From: Oleiharenicola sp.
GTDB lineage: Bacteria; Verrucomicrobiota; Verrucomicrobiia; Opitutales; Opitutaceae
DNA length: 64,000 nt
NCBI GenBank assembly: GCA_025363455.1
Contig: JANYDW010000048.1
Coordinates: 1 to 64,000, forward strand
Direction of reading: 5' to 3'
Shown here one piece after another: positions 44,945-53,758 of the stretch (the stretch's first letter is position 1; each line of letters begins with the position of its first letter). A program made the translations under genes and the position numbers. A model generated the notes under the pieces. That model did no database searches and had not been told where the DNA came from. It saw nothing but the letters and a program-made list of their open reading frames with translations.

Positions 44945-46201
44945 TTACTCGATGCGCGTGGAGTCGATTCCGAGGGTTTTGGCTGCCTTCGCCTTGTCGC
45001 CCGATGAAGCGTTCATCACCCGGGCAATGTACTGCTTTTCCTGGCCGGCGAGATAGTCGGCCAAGGTAGGCCAGTCCTTCAATTCGTGGATCCGGAGGGG
45101 CAACTGAGCGGAAGTGATCACCCGGGTTTCCGTGGTGGTGAAAATTTGGGAGATGACTTGCGTGAACTCGGCGAGATTGCCCGGCCAGCGATAGGCGCGC
45201 AAGGTGGCCAGCGCATCATCGGTCAACTCCATCTGCCGGGCGTCGAACTGGGTGTTGTTGACCTTGGCGGCGATGCTCTTCATCAGGGCCGGAAGGTCGT
45301 CAATGCGTTCGCGCAGGGGCGGCAGGTCGACGGGCAGGGCCGCCACGCGATAAAAGAGTTCCTCGTTGAAAGCGCCGGACTCGGAAAGTTTTTCCAAGTC
45401 CTCCTCCGTGGCGCAGATCAGGCGAAAGTTGTGCGCATTGTTCCGGATCACGGAGACGAGGTCGTTCTGCGCCTCCGAGGGCAGGCTCTGGAGGTGGGTG
45501 AGGAAAAGCGTGCCACCCTTAGCTTGCTGCACCCAGCTGCCGCCGGCGCCATTTTCTCCGAGGAGGCCGGTGCGCAAGCTTTCCATTGAGGTCAGCCGGC
45601 AATCAATCCGCACCAGCGGGCTGTCCGCCGGACGGCTGGCGGCGTGCAGCACCTCGGCCACGGTTTCATGCCCGGTGCCCGCTTCGCCGGAAATGAGCAC
45701 CGGGGTGTGGGCCGTGGCCAGCTTCTTCAGTTGCGCGATAAGGCGTTTGATTTTCTGGCTGTCGCCGATGAGGCGGGCCTCGAAATCGCCGGCCTTGACC
45801 GTGGGAGCCGCCCCCAGCGTGTCGCGCTCAACCACAGCGTGTCTGAATTCCAGGCTACGCTTCAACGCCTGCATGAGCTCGTCCACCTTGAAGGGTTTTT
45901 GCAGATAGTCGAAGGCCCCGAACTTCAGGGCCTGGATGGCGCTTTCGGTGCTGGCGTAGGCCGTCATAATGACCACGACCGCGCTGGGATCGTATTGCTT
46001 CAGCTGCTTGAGCAGGGTGATCCCGTCCATCGGCTTCATGTCGACGTCACAGAGCACCAGGTCGAACTTTTCGGCCTTGTAGCGGGCCAGTCCCTTCTCT
46101 CCGTCCGTGGCAAAGGTGGTCTTGTGCCCGGTCGGCTGGATCACAGCGCCCAACATCTCGTGGATGGAGATGAGGTCGTCGACGATGAGGATGGAGGCCA
46201 T
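44945..46201 (-). CDS. NtrC-like response regulator with degenerate sigma-54 ATPase domain
   Basis: A 418-residue protein: receiver domain (ILIVDDLISIHEML, phospho-Asp in LVLCDVDMKP, Lys in QKPFK), AAA+ domain and a short C-terminal helix-turn-helix. The ATPase core is broken in several places. Walker A reads GEAGTGHE where GESGTGKE is usual, Walker B reads GGTLFLTHLQ instead of GGTLFLDEI, and GAFTGA is absent (GENGAGGSW). The last part stops at KTLGIDSTRIE, lacking the usual LYRKL end. So it likely cannot contact sigma-54, and probably acts by binding DNA or another protein. It lies directly behind pilC on the same strand, which may link it to pilus control. Confidence 0.85.
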   Translation of the reverse strand: MASILIVDDLISIHEMLGAVIQPTGHKTTFATDGEKGLARYKAEKFDLVLCDVDMKPMDGITLLKQLKQYDPSAVVVIMTAYASTESAIQALKFGAFDYLQKPFKVDELMQALKRSLEFRHAVVERDTLGAAPTVKAGDFEARLIGDSQKIKRLIAQLKKLATAHTPVLISGEAGTGHETVAEVLHAASRPADSPLVRIDCRLTSMESLRTGLLGENGAGGSWVQQAKGGTLFLTHLQSLPSEAQNDLVSVIRNNAHNFRLICATEEDLEKLSESGAFNEELFYRVAALPVDLPPLRERIDDLPALMKSIAAKVNNTQFDARQMELTDDALATLRAYRWPGNLAEFTQVISQIFTTTETRVITSAQLPLRIHELKDWPTLADYLAGQEKQYIARVMNASSGDKAKAAKTLGIDSTRIE

Positions 46202-46273
46202 GGCAAAGAGGACGGGCAACTTGCCTGCCCCCATAACGGCACGCAAGTGGCTTTACGGAGGGAATCCGCGGGG

Positions 46274-47416
46274 TTACTGCAAGCCGCCGGCCACCGCACC
46301 CAGCTGGAAGATTGGCAGGAACATGGCCATGACAATGCCGCCTACCACCACGCCGAGAAAGGTGATCAACAGCGGCTCGATGAGTGAGGTGAGCGCGGCC
46401 ACGGTCGCATCGATCTCGGTGTCGTAGAAGTCGGCGATCTTGTTCATCATGCCATCGACATTGCCCGTGGTCTCACCGGCCTTCACCATGTGCTTCATCA
46501 TGGGTGGAAAGAACGGGTTGACGGCCATGATGTCGGACACCTGGCCGCCCTGGCTGACGTGTTTGGCGATTTCCGCACACGCATCCTCGACCTGGACCTT
46601 GCCGCTGGCCGAGGAGACGATCTCCAGGGTGCGCAGGATGGGTACACCCGAACGCATGAGCGTGGCATAGGTGCGGCAGAAACGGGAAAGGGCGATCTTG
46701 TGCACCATGTTGCCAAAAATGGGCGCTCGCACGAGGAAGAGGTCTTTCTGCCGGCGTCCGACCGGAGTCGCGACGTATTTACTAACCGAGTAAAAGATGC
46801 CGTAGGCACCCAAGGCGAGCGCCCACCACCAGGCTTTCATGAAATTACTCAGATCGATCAACATCTGGGTGGGCAGGGGCAACTTGGCGCCGAAATCCGC
46901 AAACATGGCCGCGAACACGGGAATGACGAAGATGAGGAGAACATTCACGAGCGCGATCGCGAGGCCGATGACGGCAATCGGGTAGGTCATGGCGGACTTG
47001 ACCTTCTTGGCCAGCTTGACCGAGGACTCAAAGTATCCGGCCACCTTGCCGAGAATCTCCGCGAGGCCACCGGATGCTTCACCGGCCTCCACCATGGAAA
47101 TAAACAGGTTGGGGAACGCCTTGGGGAATTTCTTCACGGACGCCGAGAACGATGTGCCGGTGGAGATGTCGTTGCGCACATCACGGATCACGATGCGAAA
47201 AACCTGATCCTCCGTCTGGTCCTGCAGGGCTTCCAGACAGGACACGAGCGGCAGGCCGGCCTGAAGCAACGAGGCGAGCTGGCTGGTGAAAATGGAGAGC
47301 TCAGCGAGATCGAGCTTGTAGGTCTTGGCCTTTTTCTCGAGCCCCTTCTGTTTGGCCAAAGCTTGGGCCGCCCTGACGTTGGATTGAGATTTACCCGAGG
47401 TTGCTGGTGTCGCCAT
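46274..47416 (-). CDS. pilC: Type II secretion/type IV pilus inner-membrane platform protein
   Basis: A 380-residue GspF/PilC protein with two T2SSF repeats (IFTSQLASLLQAGLPLVSCLEAL and FCRTYATLMRSGVPILRTLEIV) and three membrane helices. It forms the inner-membrane platform that works with the assembly ATPase. The C-terminal motif GETTGNVDGMMNKIADFYD is typical. ATG 47416 (MATPATSGK) is used. Other pilus genes are not in this window. Confidence 0.93.
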   Translation of the reverse strand: MATPATSGKSQSNVRAAQALAKQKGLEKKAKTYKLDLAELSIFTSQLASLLQAGLPLVSCLEALQDQTEDQVFRIVIRDVRNDISTGTSFSASVKKFPKAFPNLFISMVEAGEASGGLAEILGKVAGYFESSVKLAKKVKSAMTYPIAVIGLAIALVNVLLIFVIPVFAAMFADFGAKLPLPTQMLIDLSNFMKAWWWALALGAYGIFYSVSKYVATPVGRRQKDLFLVRAPIFGNMVHKIALSRFCRTYATLMRSGVPILRTLEIVSSASGKVQVEDACAEIAKHVSQGGQVSDIMAVNPFFPPMMKHMVKAGETTGNVDGMMNKIADFYDTEIDATVAALTSLIEPLLITFLGVVVGGIVMAMFLPIFQLGAVAGGLQ

Positions 47417-47540
47417 GGTGGAGTCGAAATATGCGACTTCCCCCGATGTCGGCAATCCCCATTTCACACCAACCCCATCACTGTTATGAACAAAAGCTTG
47501 AACGACCCTTCGGTCGCGACACGCTTTTGGCCGCGGTACT

Positions 47541-47614
<74 letters not shown>

Positions 47615-47616
47615 GC

Positions 47617-47880
47617 CTTCGCCAAGCGAAGCGAGAATGAAGGCTGCCATCCATAGGCTCGGCGAAGGACGGCGTTTAACTTCCGATGCGCGGCCCATGT
47701 GGCTACGGCTGGCAGGCCAGCTCCAACACTTCGCCGAGCAAAGCGAGAACGAAGCATGCCCTCCGAAGCTTTGGCGAAGGAGGGCTATCATGGCCGATGT
47801 CCGTCGAGTGGCTACGCATGGCAGGCCAGCCGCCGTCGCTTTGCGAAGCAAAGCTATGGCGAGGTGCCTCGCCGTTCCCC
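47617..47880. repeat. Imperfect tandem repeat of about 111 bases behind tRNA-Gly
   Basis: Units begin with CTTCGCC at 47617 and 47729; a third, shortened and diverged unit begins near 47839 (CTTTGCG). Each unit contains AGCGAGAA, GGCGAAGGA, GTGGCTAC and GGCAGGCCAG in the same order. Units also have small inverted parts. It directly follows the tRNA CCA end and fills the 296-base gap to the YcaO-like gene. No open frame here looks like a real gene. Confidence 0.65.
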
Positions 47881-47910
47881 TTTAGCTGCCCAGCCCAAGG
47901 CAGATCCGCC

Positions 47911-48810
47911 TCACCAAAAGAAGTAATTCTCGTCCATGCTCAGGAAACGATCGCTGGGCGGAGCGTAGACCACGCGCCACACATCGGCATAGCGCCCCCA
48001 AGGACCCGGCACCGGACCGTCGAAGACTAGGCGCGGCTCGGCCAGCGGCTTGTGCGGCCGCGACCTCAGCCGTGCGAGAAACAGCTCATGGCCGGCGTCG
48101 GTAGCAAAAAACAAACTGCGCCGCTCGATCGGATGGGCATCAGGCGGCAGCTGGTCGCAGATTTTCCCCGCATGCGCATGGGCAAATCGCGCTACGACCA
48201 AGGCGTGCCGCTCCATCTCGATGGCGGCCTTGTGGCAGGCCGCATCGTAATCCATCGCCGCAGCGTGGCCATAGGCGACGAAGCCCTGCTCGGTGCGTTT
48301 AAAAAGGATCACGGTGACTCCCGGCGCCTGTGAACAAATGGTGGCCGAACGCACTCCCGGCCAGCGAGTGGCGGATTCGGCCGCGGGCAGCCGGCCTTCC
48401 CACCAATTCAGTAGATTGAAACGCTCCGCTGCTTCCATCAGCGCACTCGGCCGGGCCTGCCGGCGGAAAAGCCCGGGATAGGCCGCCATGCCATTGCTGG
48501 AGGGATCAACATCAAAACCATATTTGCACTTGTCCGCACTGTCGTGCAACTGCCAGTGCGCCCATCGCTCCATGGCCTCGGAAATGGCCATGAAGCGCGC
48601 CACCATCGGCGAAGGGGAAACCCCACTGCCATTGGCAGAGCTATAAATGCTCCGGCTTCCCCGATCTCCCACCAAGCCCGGTTTCAAGTGCGCATTGGCA
48701 ACGAATTCGCGATGACCGACGACCATGACATCGGCCATCTCCAGCCGGTCAACCGGACCTCCGGAAGTGACCAGTATGTTCCGGTAGCGATAGGCCGCGA
48801 GATTGAGCAT
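47911..48810 (-). CDS. YcaO-like family protein, candidate RiPP modification enzyme
   Basis: A 299-residue protein with three YcaO-type blocks: SSANGSGVSPSP...ISEAMERW (residues about 58-83), ALMEAAERFNLLNWWEGRL (about 123-141) and AAAMDYDAACHKAAIEMERH (about 183-202). YcaO enzymes use ATP to make azolines, thioamides or amidines on peptide backbones; the Glu residues in EAMER and the WW after ER fit the known core. It is shorter than most YcaOs (about 400) and has no partner E1-like/ocin-ThiF gene nearby. ATG 48810 is chosen over GTG 48816. A 66-residue peptide gene ends 30 bases upstream on the same strand. This is a similarity call from motifs only. Confidence 0.7.
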   Translation of the reverse strand: MLNLAAYRYRNILVTSGGPVDRLEMADVMVVGHREFVANAHLKPGLVGDRGSRSIYSSANGSGVSPSPMVARFMAISEAMERWAHWQLHDSADKCKYGFDVDPSSNGMAAYPGLFRRQARPSALMEAAERFNLLNWWEGRLPAAESATRWPGVRSATICSQAPGVTVILFKRTEQGFVAYGHAAAMDYDAACHKAAIEMERHALVVARFAHAHAGKICDQLPPDAHPIERRSLFFATDAGHELFLARLRSRPHKPLAEPRLVFDGPVPGPWGRYADVWRVVYAPPSDRFLSMDENYFFW

Positions 48811-48840
48811 GGGCACTGGTGAGGCAGGCGACCCACCAAA

Positions 48841-49041
48841 TCAACGGCGGGCTCTGGCGGGAAAACCGCAGGGGGGTGTGCAGGTTTCGCAGAACTGCGC
48901 GCTGCGCATGCCGGTAATCCGCCCGTGATGCTGCGCAACCATGGGATCGAGTTTCTCGGCAACTTGGGTGAGACCGACATTTAGGAAAAGGCTCGAAGCG
49001 AGCCCGCTGATTGAGGAGGTGATAGTTTTCATCGGTGTCAT
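48841..49041 (-). CDS. 66-residue candidate RiPP precursor peptide with Cys/Thr/Pro tail
   Basis: A small frame starting MTPMKTITSS, preceded by GGAG at 49050-49047, five bases from ATG 49041, which decides the start. The first 50 residues look like a leader with helix-forming text (LTQVAEKLDPMVAQHH). The last 16 contain CETCTPPCGF and a basic end (PARARR): cysteines 51, 54 and 58 with two Thr and two Pro between. That is the composition of azole/azoline-type cores. It lies directly upstream of the YcaO-like gene, same strand. It overlaps no other credible gene; the divergent kinase starts at 49199. Confidence 0.6.
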   Translation of the reverse strand: MTPMKTITSSISGLASSLFLNVGLTQVAEKLDPMVAQHHGRITGMRSAQFCETCTPPCGFPARARR

Positions 49042-49198
49042 TATCGCTCCAACCGCCAAAAAATCGGATCGCGCAAAAGACCTGTTCTTTGGCGCGGCCC
49101 ATCCCATTTCTCTTTCCTGCTGTCACCTAATTGCAGGTGGGTTTGTCCTTTGCTTGGCAGCTACTTGCATGGTAACGCTTTGTCCGCAGTCGCACCCT

Positions 49199-52100
49199 AT
49201 GCGATCCACGTCCTCATTTTACATTGGCCTGGCCCTGATTGGTCTCGCGGGCAATATGGTCCATGGCGCGTGGTCAGACAGGACCGCAGGTTTGGCTTGG
49301 GTCGAACACCACTCCGCCCGTGAGCTGGGTACCGAGGCGCAACAGTGGTTCCTGAAGCAGGACAAACTGGGCAGGCTCTTTGTCGGTGGCGTGGGTCTTC
49401 TTGTTTTCGACGGACAATCCTGGATAACCTATTCCATTGAAAAATCCCGCGGTGTGCGCACCCTGCAATTCGGCGAAGATGGCCGCATGTGGGTGGGCGG
49501 TCTGAATGAAATGGGTTATCTCACCGAGCCCTCGATTGGTGATTTTCATTATCACTCCCTTCTCGAGTATTTGCCGGAAAAGGAACGCTTGATTGGAGAA
49601 ATCTGGGGCAGCGGCCTGGTGGGTTCGTCCGTATTTTTCATCAGCCGGGAAAAAATCTACCATTGGGATGGCATCCGCTTCCGGATCTTGAACTTCCCGA
49701 GCACGAGCCGGCTCTTTCCGTTGCAACTGGGTGACGAAACATGGTTCTACCATCTGGAAACAGGGCTGTACCGTTTGACCGAAACCGGCCCTAAGCTGGA
49801 GGTGGACCGGTCCCAGTTGCCCGATACCGGCATCCTCGGACTTACCCGTGATGCGGGCGGCCTGCTGCTGGTGAGCGGCCAGGGATTCTGTCGTCCCGGT
49901 GCGCCACTTCACATGGAATTTGGCGAAGAGCTGAACCGATATATTACCGAACACCGACTCTCGGCCTATTTGCGTCTGACCGATGGTACCCATCTGCTTG
50001 GCACCCTCAATGGCGGCCTGGTCATTGCCGGACCTGATGGCCGGATTCTCCGGATTGTTGACCGCCAGGACCATGCTTCCGTCCAGGTTATCTTTTCCAT
50101 TTTTGCCGATCTGAACGGTCAAATCTGGTGCACTACCGATGATGGAATATTCCGCGTCGAACCCAAGGGAACGGTCACGCTATTCAACAGTGCAAATGGC
50201 CTGAACGGAGGCTCGCTCGGAATGGATAAACATAATGAAGAATTTTATGTCTGCTCCCCGTCGGGCATCCTCAAACTCGGCGCCGCCACGGTCCACCCGT
50301 CCGCCCTGCTGCGACAGGCTCAATTTAAGGACTTTTACCGGGCATTGAGTCCCCACGGAACGGCACTCTTATTGGGCCGCCACGGAGGCGTGGATATCTA
50401 TGATGGTTCAACGATAAAGCCGGTCTACAGCCTGCTGGCGAGAACTGTGCCCATCATCCAACCATCGCATTTCCTGCCCGGCAGCTACCTCCTTTCGGAA
50501 GGCGACGCCGTGGTGCGACTCGCACCGCTGGAAACCGGTTCCTTTGAGCGCCAGTTCATCATGCACCTGCCCGACTATCCCGTGGCCATAGCGGAGGATG
50601 CTGCCGGACGGATCTGGATCGGAACTTCCGGACAGGGTGCTTTCATTGCCGATGCGGATGGGAAAAACCCGCAACCGGCCGTGGATCCCGAAAACGGCAA
50701 TCCTTTCAAGGGTCTTGTCGCCGTCGTCAACAACGGCCCGCACCTGCTGGTGTTCACTGACGAAAAGGTGTTTCGCGTCATTCCAGGTGAGACAAAACTA
50801 ACCCAATTGCTCTCGTTACCCGGAATCATGCCCCGGGGGGCCCTGGCGGTGGACGGCGGCGTGGTGCTCGCCTTCAAGCGATCCGGTACAGCCAGCGCCT
50901 CCGGCTGGGGCCAGGGACTCGGCAATATCACCTTTGGCCCCGACGGTGCCGCCGAGTGGCATGAACTTCATGTGCCGGCTCTCGACTCGATCGGCTATGT
51001 GCAAACGATGAAATCGTTTCAGGAAGAAGGACATTCCATCCTCTGGCTCGGCGGCACGGAGGGACTGCTGCGGCTCGACTACGATGCCGTCCCGAAAACG
51101 CAGCCGCCCACGCCTCCCCTGATTCGGCTTGATCCGCTGCATTCAAGCGCGCCCGTGAAGAATGGTTCGCTCGATTTTTCGTTCACCAACCACCGGGTGG
51201 GCTTCAAGGTCTTTACGGGAGACTACACTCACAGCAAGGACTGGCTCCTGCAAACCCGACTGGGCCAGGGCGACGGCAGCTGGTCGGTCGCGAGTGAGCG
51301 ACGCGCCTATGAATTTTCCAACCTTTCCGAAGGCAGCTACCGTTTCGAAGTCCGGGCGGTTAACGCCGCCGGCATGACCAGCGAGCCGGCTGTTTTCGCC
51401 TTCCGCATTTTGCCTCCGTGGTATCGCTCCAACGAGGCGTACCTCAGCTACGCCTTCGCTCTGGTCCTGGGCATCTGGAGCCTGGTTCGTTTCCGCGAAC
51501 GCCAGATCCGGGCACAAAATCAAAAACTGGAGACCCAGGTTCAGGCCCGCACGGTGGAACTGGTCAAGGCCAACGCGGCCAAGGATGAATTCCTCGCCGG
51601 CGTCAGCCACGAGATCCGCAACCCGATGAACGGCGTCATCGGCATCTCGGAATCCCTGAAGACCACCGGGCTCGACCAAGAAAGCCACCGGAAGTTCGGC
51701 CTGCTCCGACAGTGCGCCAGCCACCTCTCCTCCCTGTTGGAGGATATCCTCGATATTTCCAAGGTGCAGGCCGGGGTCATCGAGCTCGATGCCAAACCCT
51801 TCGATCTGTATGAATTGGTCGATGCGGTCGCCGCCATGGCCGCCGCCGACAGTGAAAAATATGGCATCCCCGTGGAAATCGCCATTTCCCCCGCCGTGCC
51901 GCGGCGGCTCATCGGCGACCCCCGCCGCATCCGGCAAATCCTGCTGAACTTCGTCAGCAATGCCCTCAAGTTCTCGGGACGCGGCCAGGTCAATGTCACC
52001 GTCTGGTGCAAATCAGCCCTCACCCCCGCTCAGACCGAGGTAGTCTTCGCCGTGTCGGACGATGGACCCGGCATCTCCGCCGAGGAACAGAAACGTCTCT

Positions 52101-53062
52101 TCACCCGGTTTGAACGTGGTGCCGCGGCCCAGCAGGGACGCGTGCCCGGCACCGGTCTCGGTCTCGCTCTGTGCAAAGGGCTCGCAGAAAAAATGGGCGG
52201 ACGGATTTGGCTGGAAAGCGAACTGGGCCACGGCTCCAACTTTCATTTCAGTGCCCCGTTTGACCTCGCTCCCGAATCAGATGACGCCATCTCCCCGATT
52301 AAGACCATCGCGGGAATGGGGAAGAAACTGGCGCTGGTGGTGGACGACCAGGAATACAACCGGATCGTGCTGGTCGATCTGCTGGCCAATTTGGGGGTCA
52401 CCGCCCTGTCTGCGGCCGATGGCGCGGAAGCCCTCGCGCTGGCCGGACGAAAAAACTTTGATTTCATTTTCTTGGATTATGATTTGCCTGGCCTGAGCGG
52501 ACTCGAGGTGTCCCGGGGCATCCGGGCCCTGACCACGGGCTCCGCCCACGCCCACATCCTCGCCACCACCGCCTTCAGCACCCCGGAGAAACAGGCCCAA
52601 TGCCTCGCCGCAGGCATGAATGCCTTTCTCGGCAAACCCGTCACCACCGAACGGCTGCGCAAGGCCCTGGCCGCGGCAGCCGGAGAAACGGTCGCCCCAG
52701 CCCCGACGGTGCCGGCCGTCGATGGCATGGCAAACCTCAGACTGCTCGCCACGAAGAAAAAGATCCGGTTCGAGGAAGAACTGGCCCTCTATCTCTCCGA
52801 GCTCCAGCTTGAGCTCGATGAGCTGGGGGCCGCCGTGCATGACGAAGATACGCCTGAGGCGGCGCACTACGCCCACCTGCTCTGCGGTCGCTGCAGCTTC
52901 ATCTATGAGCGTGCGCTCGAACAATTGCTGCGCCAGTTGGAGGAGACGGTCGCGAAGGGCCACTGGCCCGAGGCCCGCCAGCAATGGAGCCTGTTGCTGT
53001 CCCAAGCCGCCGAGCTGCGGATCAGGTTGGTTTCTTCCGTCCCAACTGCTCCGCCCGCGTGA
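49199..53062 (+). CDS. Reg_prop/Y_Y_Y hybrid sensor histidine kinase with receiver and Hpt-like domain
   Basis: A 1287-residue protein. A signal or anchor (MRSTSSFYIGLALIGLAGN) precedes a periplasmic propeller made of Reg_prop repeats (about 40-640) and a Y_Y_Y beta domain (about 655-745, ending FRILPPWYRS). One membrane helix follows near 755-770. HisKA carries His 804 in SHEIRNPMNG, and the ATPase domain has DDGPGIS and GTGLGLAL. A receiver domain has Asp 1093 (FIFLDYDLPG), and a C-terminal Hpt-like helix has His 1226 (AHLLCGRCS). Such sensors often detect oligosaccharides. It converges with a NarL-type regulator, overlapping by 41 bases, which is the likely partner. ATG 49199 starts the signal. 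Confidence 0.88.
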   Translation: MRSTSSFYIGLALIGLAGNMVHGAWSDRTAGLAWVEHHSARELGTEAQQWFLKQDKLGRLFVGGVGLLVFDGQSWITYSIEKSRGVRTLQFGEDGRMWVGGLNEMGYLTEPSIGDFHYHSLLEYLPEKERLIGEIWGSGLVGSSVFFISREKIYHWDGIRFRILNFPSTSRLFPLQLGDETWFYHLETGLYRLTETGPKLEVDRSQLPDTGILGLTRDAGGLLLVSGQGFCRPGAPLHMEFGEELNRYITEHRLSAYLRLTDGTHLLGTLNGGLVIAGPDGRILRIVDRQDHASVQVIFSIFADLNGQIWCTTDDGIFRVEPKGTVTLFNSANGLNGGSLGMDKHNEEFYVCSPSGILKLGAATVHPSALLRQAQFKDFYRALSPHGTALLLGRHGGVDIYDGSTIKPVYSLLARTVPIIQPSHFLPGSYLLSEGDAVVRLAPLETGSFERQFIMHLPDYPVAIAEDAAGRIWIGTSGQGAFIADADGKNPQPAVDPENGNPFKGLVAVVNNGPHLLVFTDEKVFRVIPGETKLTQLLSLPGIMPRGALAVDGGVVLAFKRSGTASASGWGQGLGNITFGPDGAAEWHELHVPALDSIGYVQTMKSFQEEGHSILWLGGTEGLLRLDYDAVPKTQPPTPPLIRLDPLHSSAPVKNGSLDFSFTNHRVGFKVFTGDYTHSKDWLLQTRLGQGDGSWSVASERRAYEFSNLSEGSYRFEVRAVNAAGMTSEPAVFAFRILPPWYRSNEAYLSYAFALVLGIWSLVRFRERQIRAQNQKLETQVQARTVELVKANAAKDEFLAGVSHEIRNPMNGVIGISESLKTTGLDQESHRKFGLLRQCASHLSSLLEDILDISKVQAGVIELDAKPFDLYELVDAVAAMAAADSEKYGIPVEIAISPAVPRRLIGDPRRIRQILLNFVSNALKFSGRGQVNVTVWCKSALTPAQTEVVFAVSDDGPGISAEEQKRLFTRFERGAAAQQGRVPGTGLGLALCKGLAEKMGGRIWLESELGHGSNFHFSAPFDLAPESDDAISPIKTIAGMGKKLALVVDDQEYNRIVLVDLLANLGVTALSAADGAEALALAGRKNFDFIFLDYDLPGLSGLEVSRGIRALTTGSAHAHILATTAFSTPEKQAQCLAAGMNAFLGKPVTTERLRKALAAAAGETVAPAPTVPAVDGMANLRLLATKKKIRFEEELALYLSELQLELDELGAAVHDEDTPEAAHYAHLLCGRCSFIYERALEQLLRQLEETVAKGHWPEARQQWSLLLSQAAELRIRLVSSVPTAPPA

Positions 53063-53741
53063 GGCCATTGACGATCGCGTAGTGGATGAGCTTGGGCGTC
53101 GAATGGATGTCGAGCTTGCGCATGATGTCGCGCCGGCGCGATTGCACAGTGGCCGGACTGATGCCGAGCACCGTCGCTATTTCGTCGTCCGATTTGGATT
53201 CACCGATCATGGACAGGATCCGCGTCTCGTAGTCGGAAAGCACGCGAATGAAAGACTTGGGATCGCGCCGGATCATCGCGCTAGACTGGTTGACCACGGG
53301 CGTGTAATAGACCCGTCCGCCCAGCACGGCATGGATGGCCTCGGTCAGGATTTCGGGCCGCTGGTCGTTTTTGTCCACGAATCCGTGGATGCCGATCCGC
53401 TGCACCTGAAGCATGGTCCAGGGATCGTGATGGGCGGAGATGGTCAGCACTTTCACGCGGGGTAACTCCTCGATGATCAATCGCGCCAGTTCCAGTCCGT
53501 CGCCGTCCGGCAATGAGATGTCGAGCAGCACCAGGTCAGGCTTGTGCTCCCGGATGGCGGCGAGCCCGTCGACGTAACCCGAGCAATGTTTCACAACTTG
53601 CAGCCGGAGATCGCGGCAATGGAACTGCAGAAACTCCGCCACGAGGCGCTGGTCTTCCACGATCACCACCCGGCCGATGCTGGAAAGATCGCCTCCTTCG
53701 TCCCCTGATATTGAGTCGGCCGATTTCACGTGTGGTCGCAT
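53022..53741 (-). CDS. NarL/LuxR-type response regulator
   Basis: A 239-residue protein: receiver (VVIVEDQRLVAEFL, phospho-Asp in LVLLDISLPDGDG, Lys in GFVDKND) and a C-terminal LuxR helix-turn-helix (LSDYETRILSMIGESKSDDEIATVLGISPATVQSRRRDI). It likely receives phosphate from the hybrid kinase whose 3' end it overlaps by 41 bases in the opposite direction. Its last residues (GRKKPT) lie in that overlap, so both frames seem used. Confidence 0.88.
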   Translation of the reverse strand: MRPHVKSADSISGDEGGDLSSIGRVVIVEDQRLVAEFLQFHCRDLRLQVVKHCSGYVDGLAAIREHKPDLVLLDISLPDGDGLELARLIIEELPRVKVLTISAHHDPWTMLQVQRIGIHGFVDKNDQRPEILTEAIHAVLGGRVYYTPVVNQSSAMIRRDPKSFIRVLSDYETRILSMIGESKSDDEIATVLGISPATVQSRRRDIMRKLDIHSTPKLIHYAIVNGLTRAEQLGRKKPT

Positions 53742-53758
53742 TGATAATGTGGCAAAGG

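Noticed and set aside
47617..47880. CRISPR array behind tRNA-Gly
   Set aside because: Units are about 111 bases, diverged and without regular short spacers; no cas genes.
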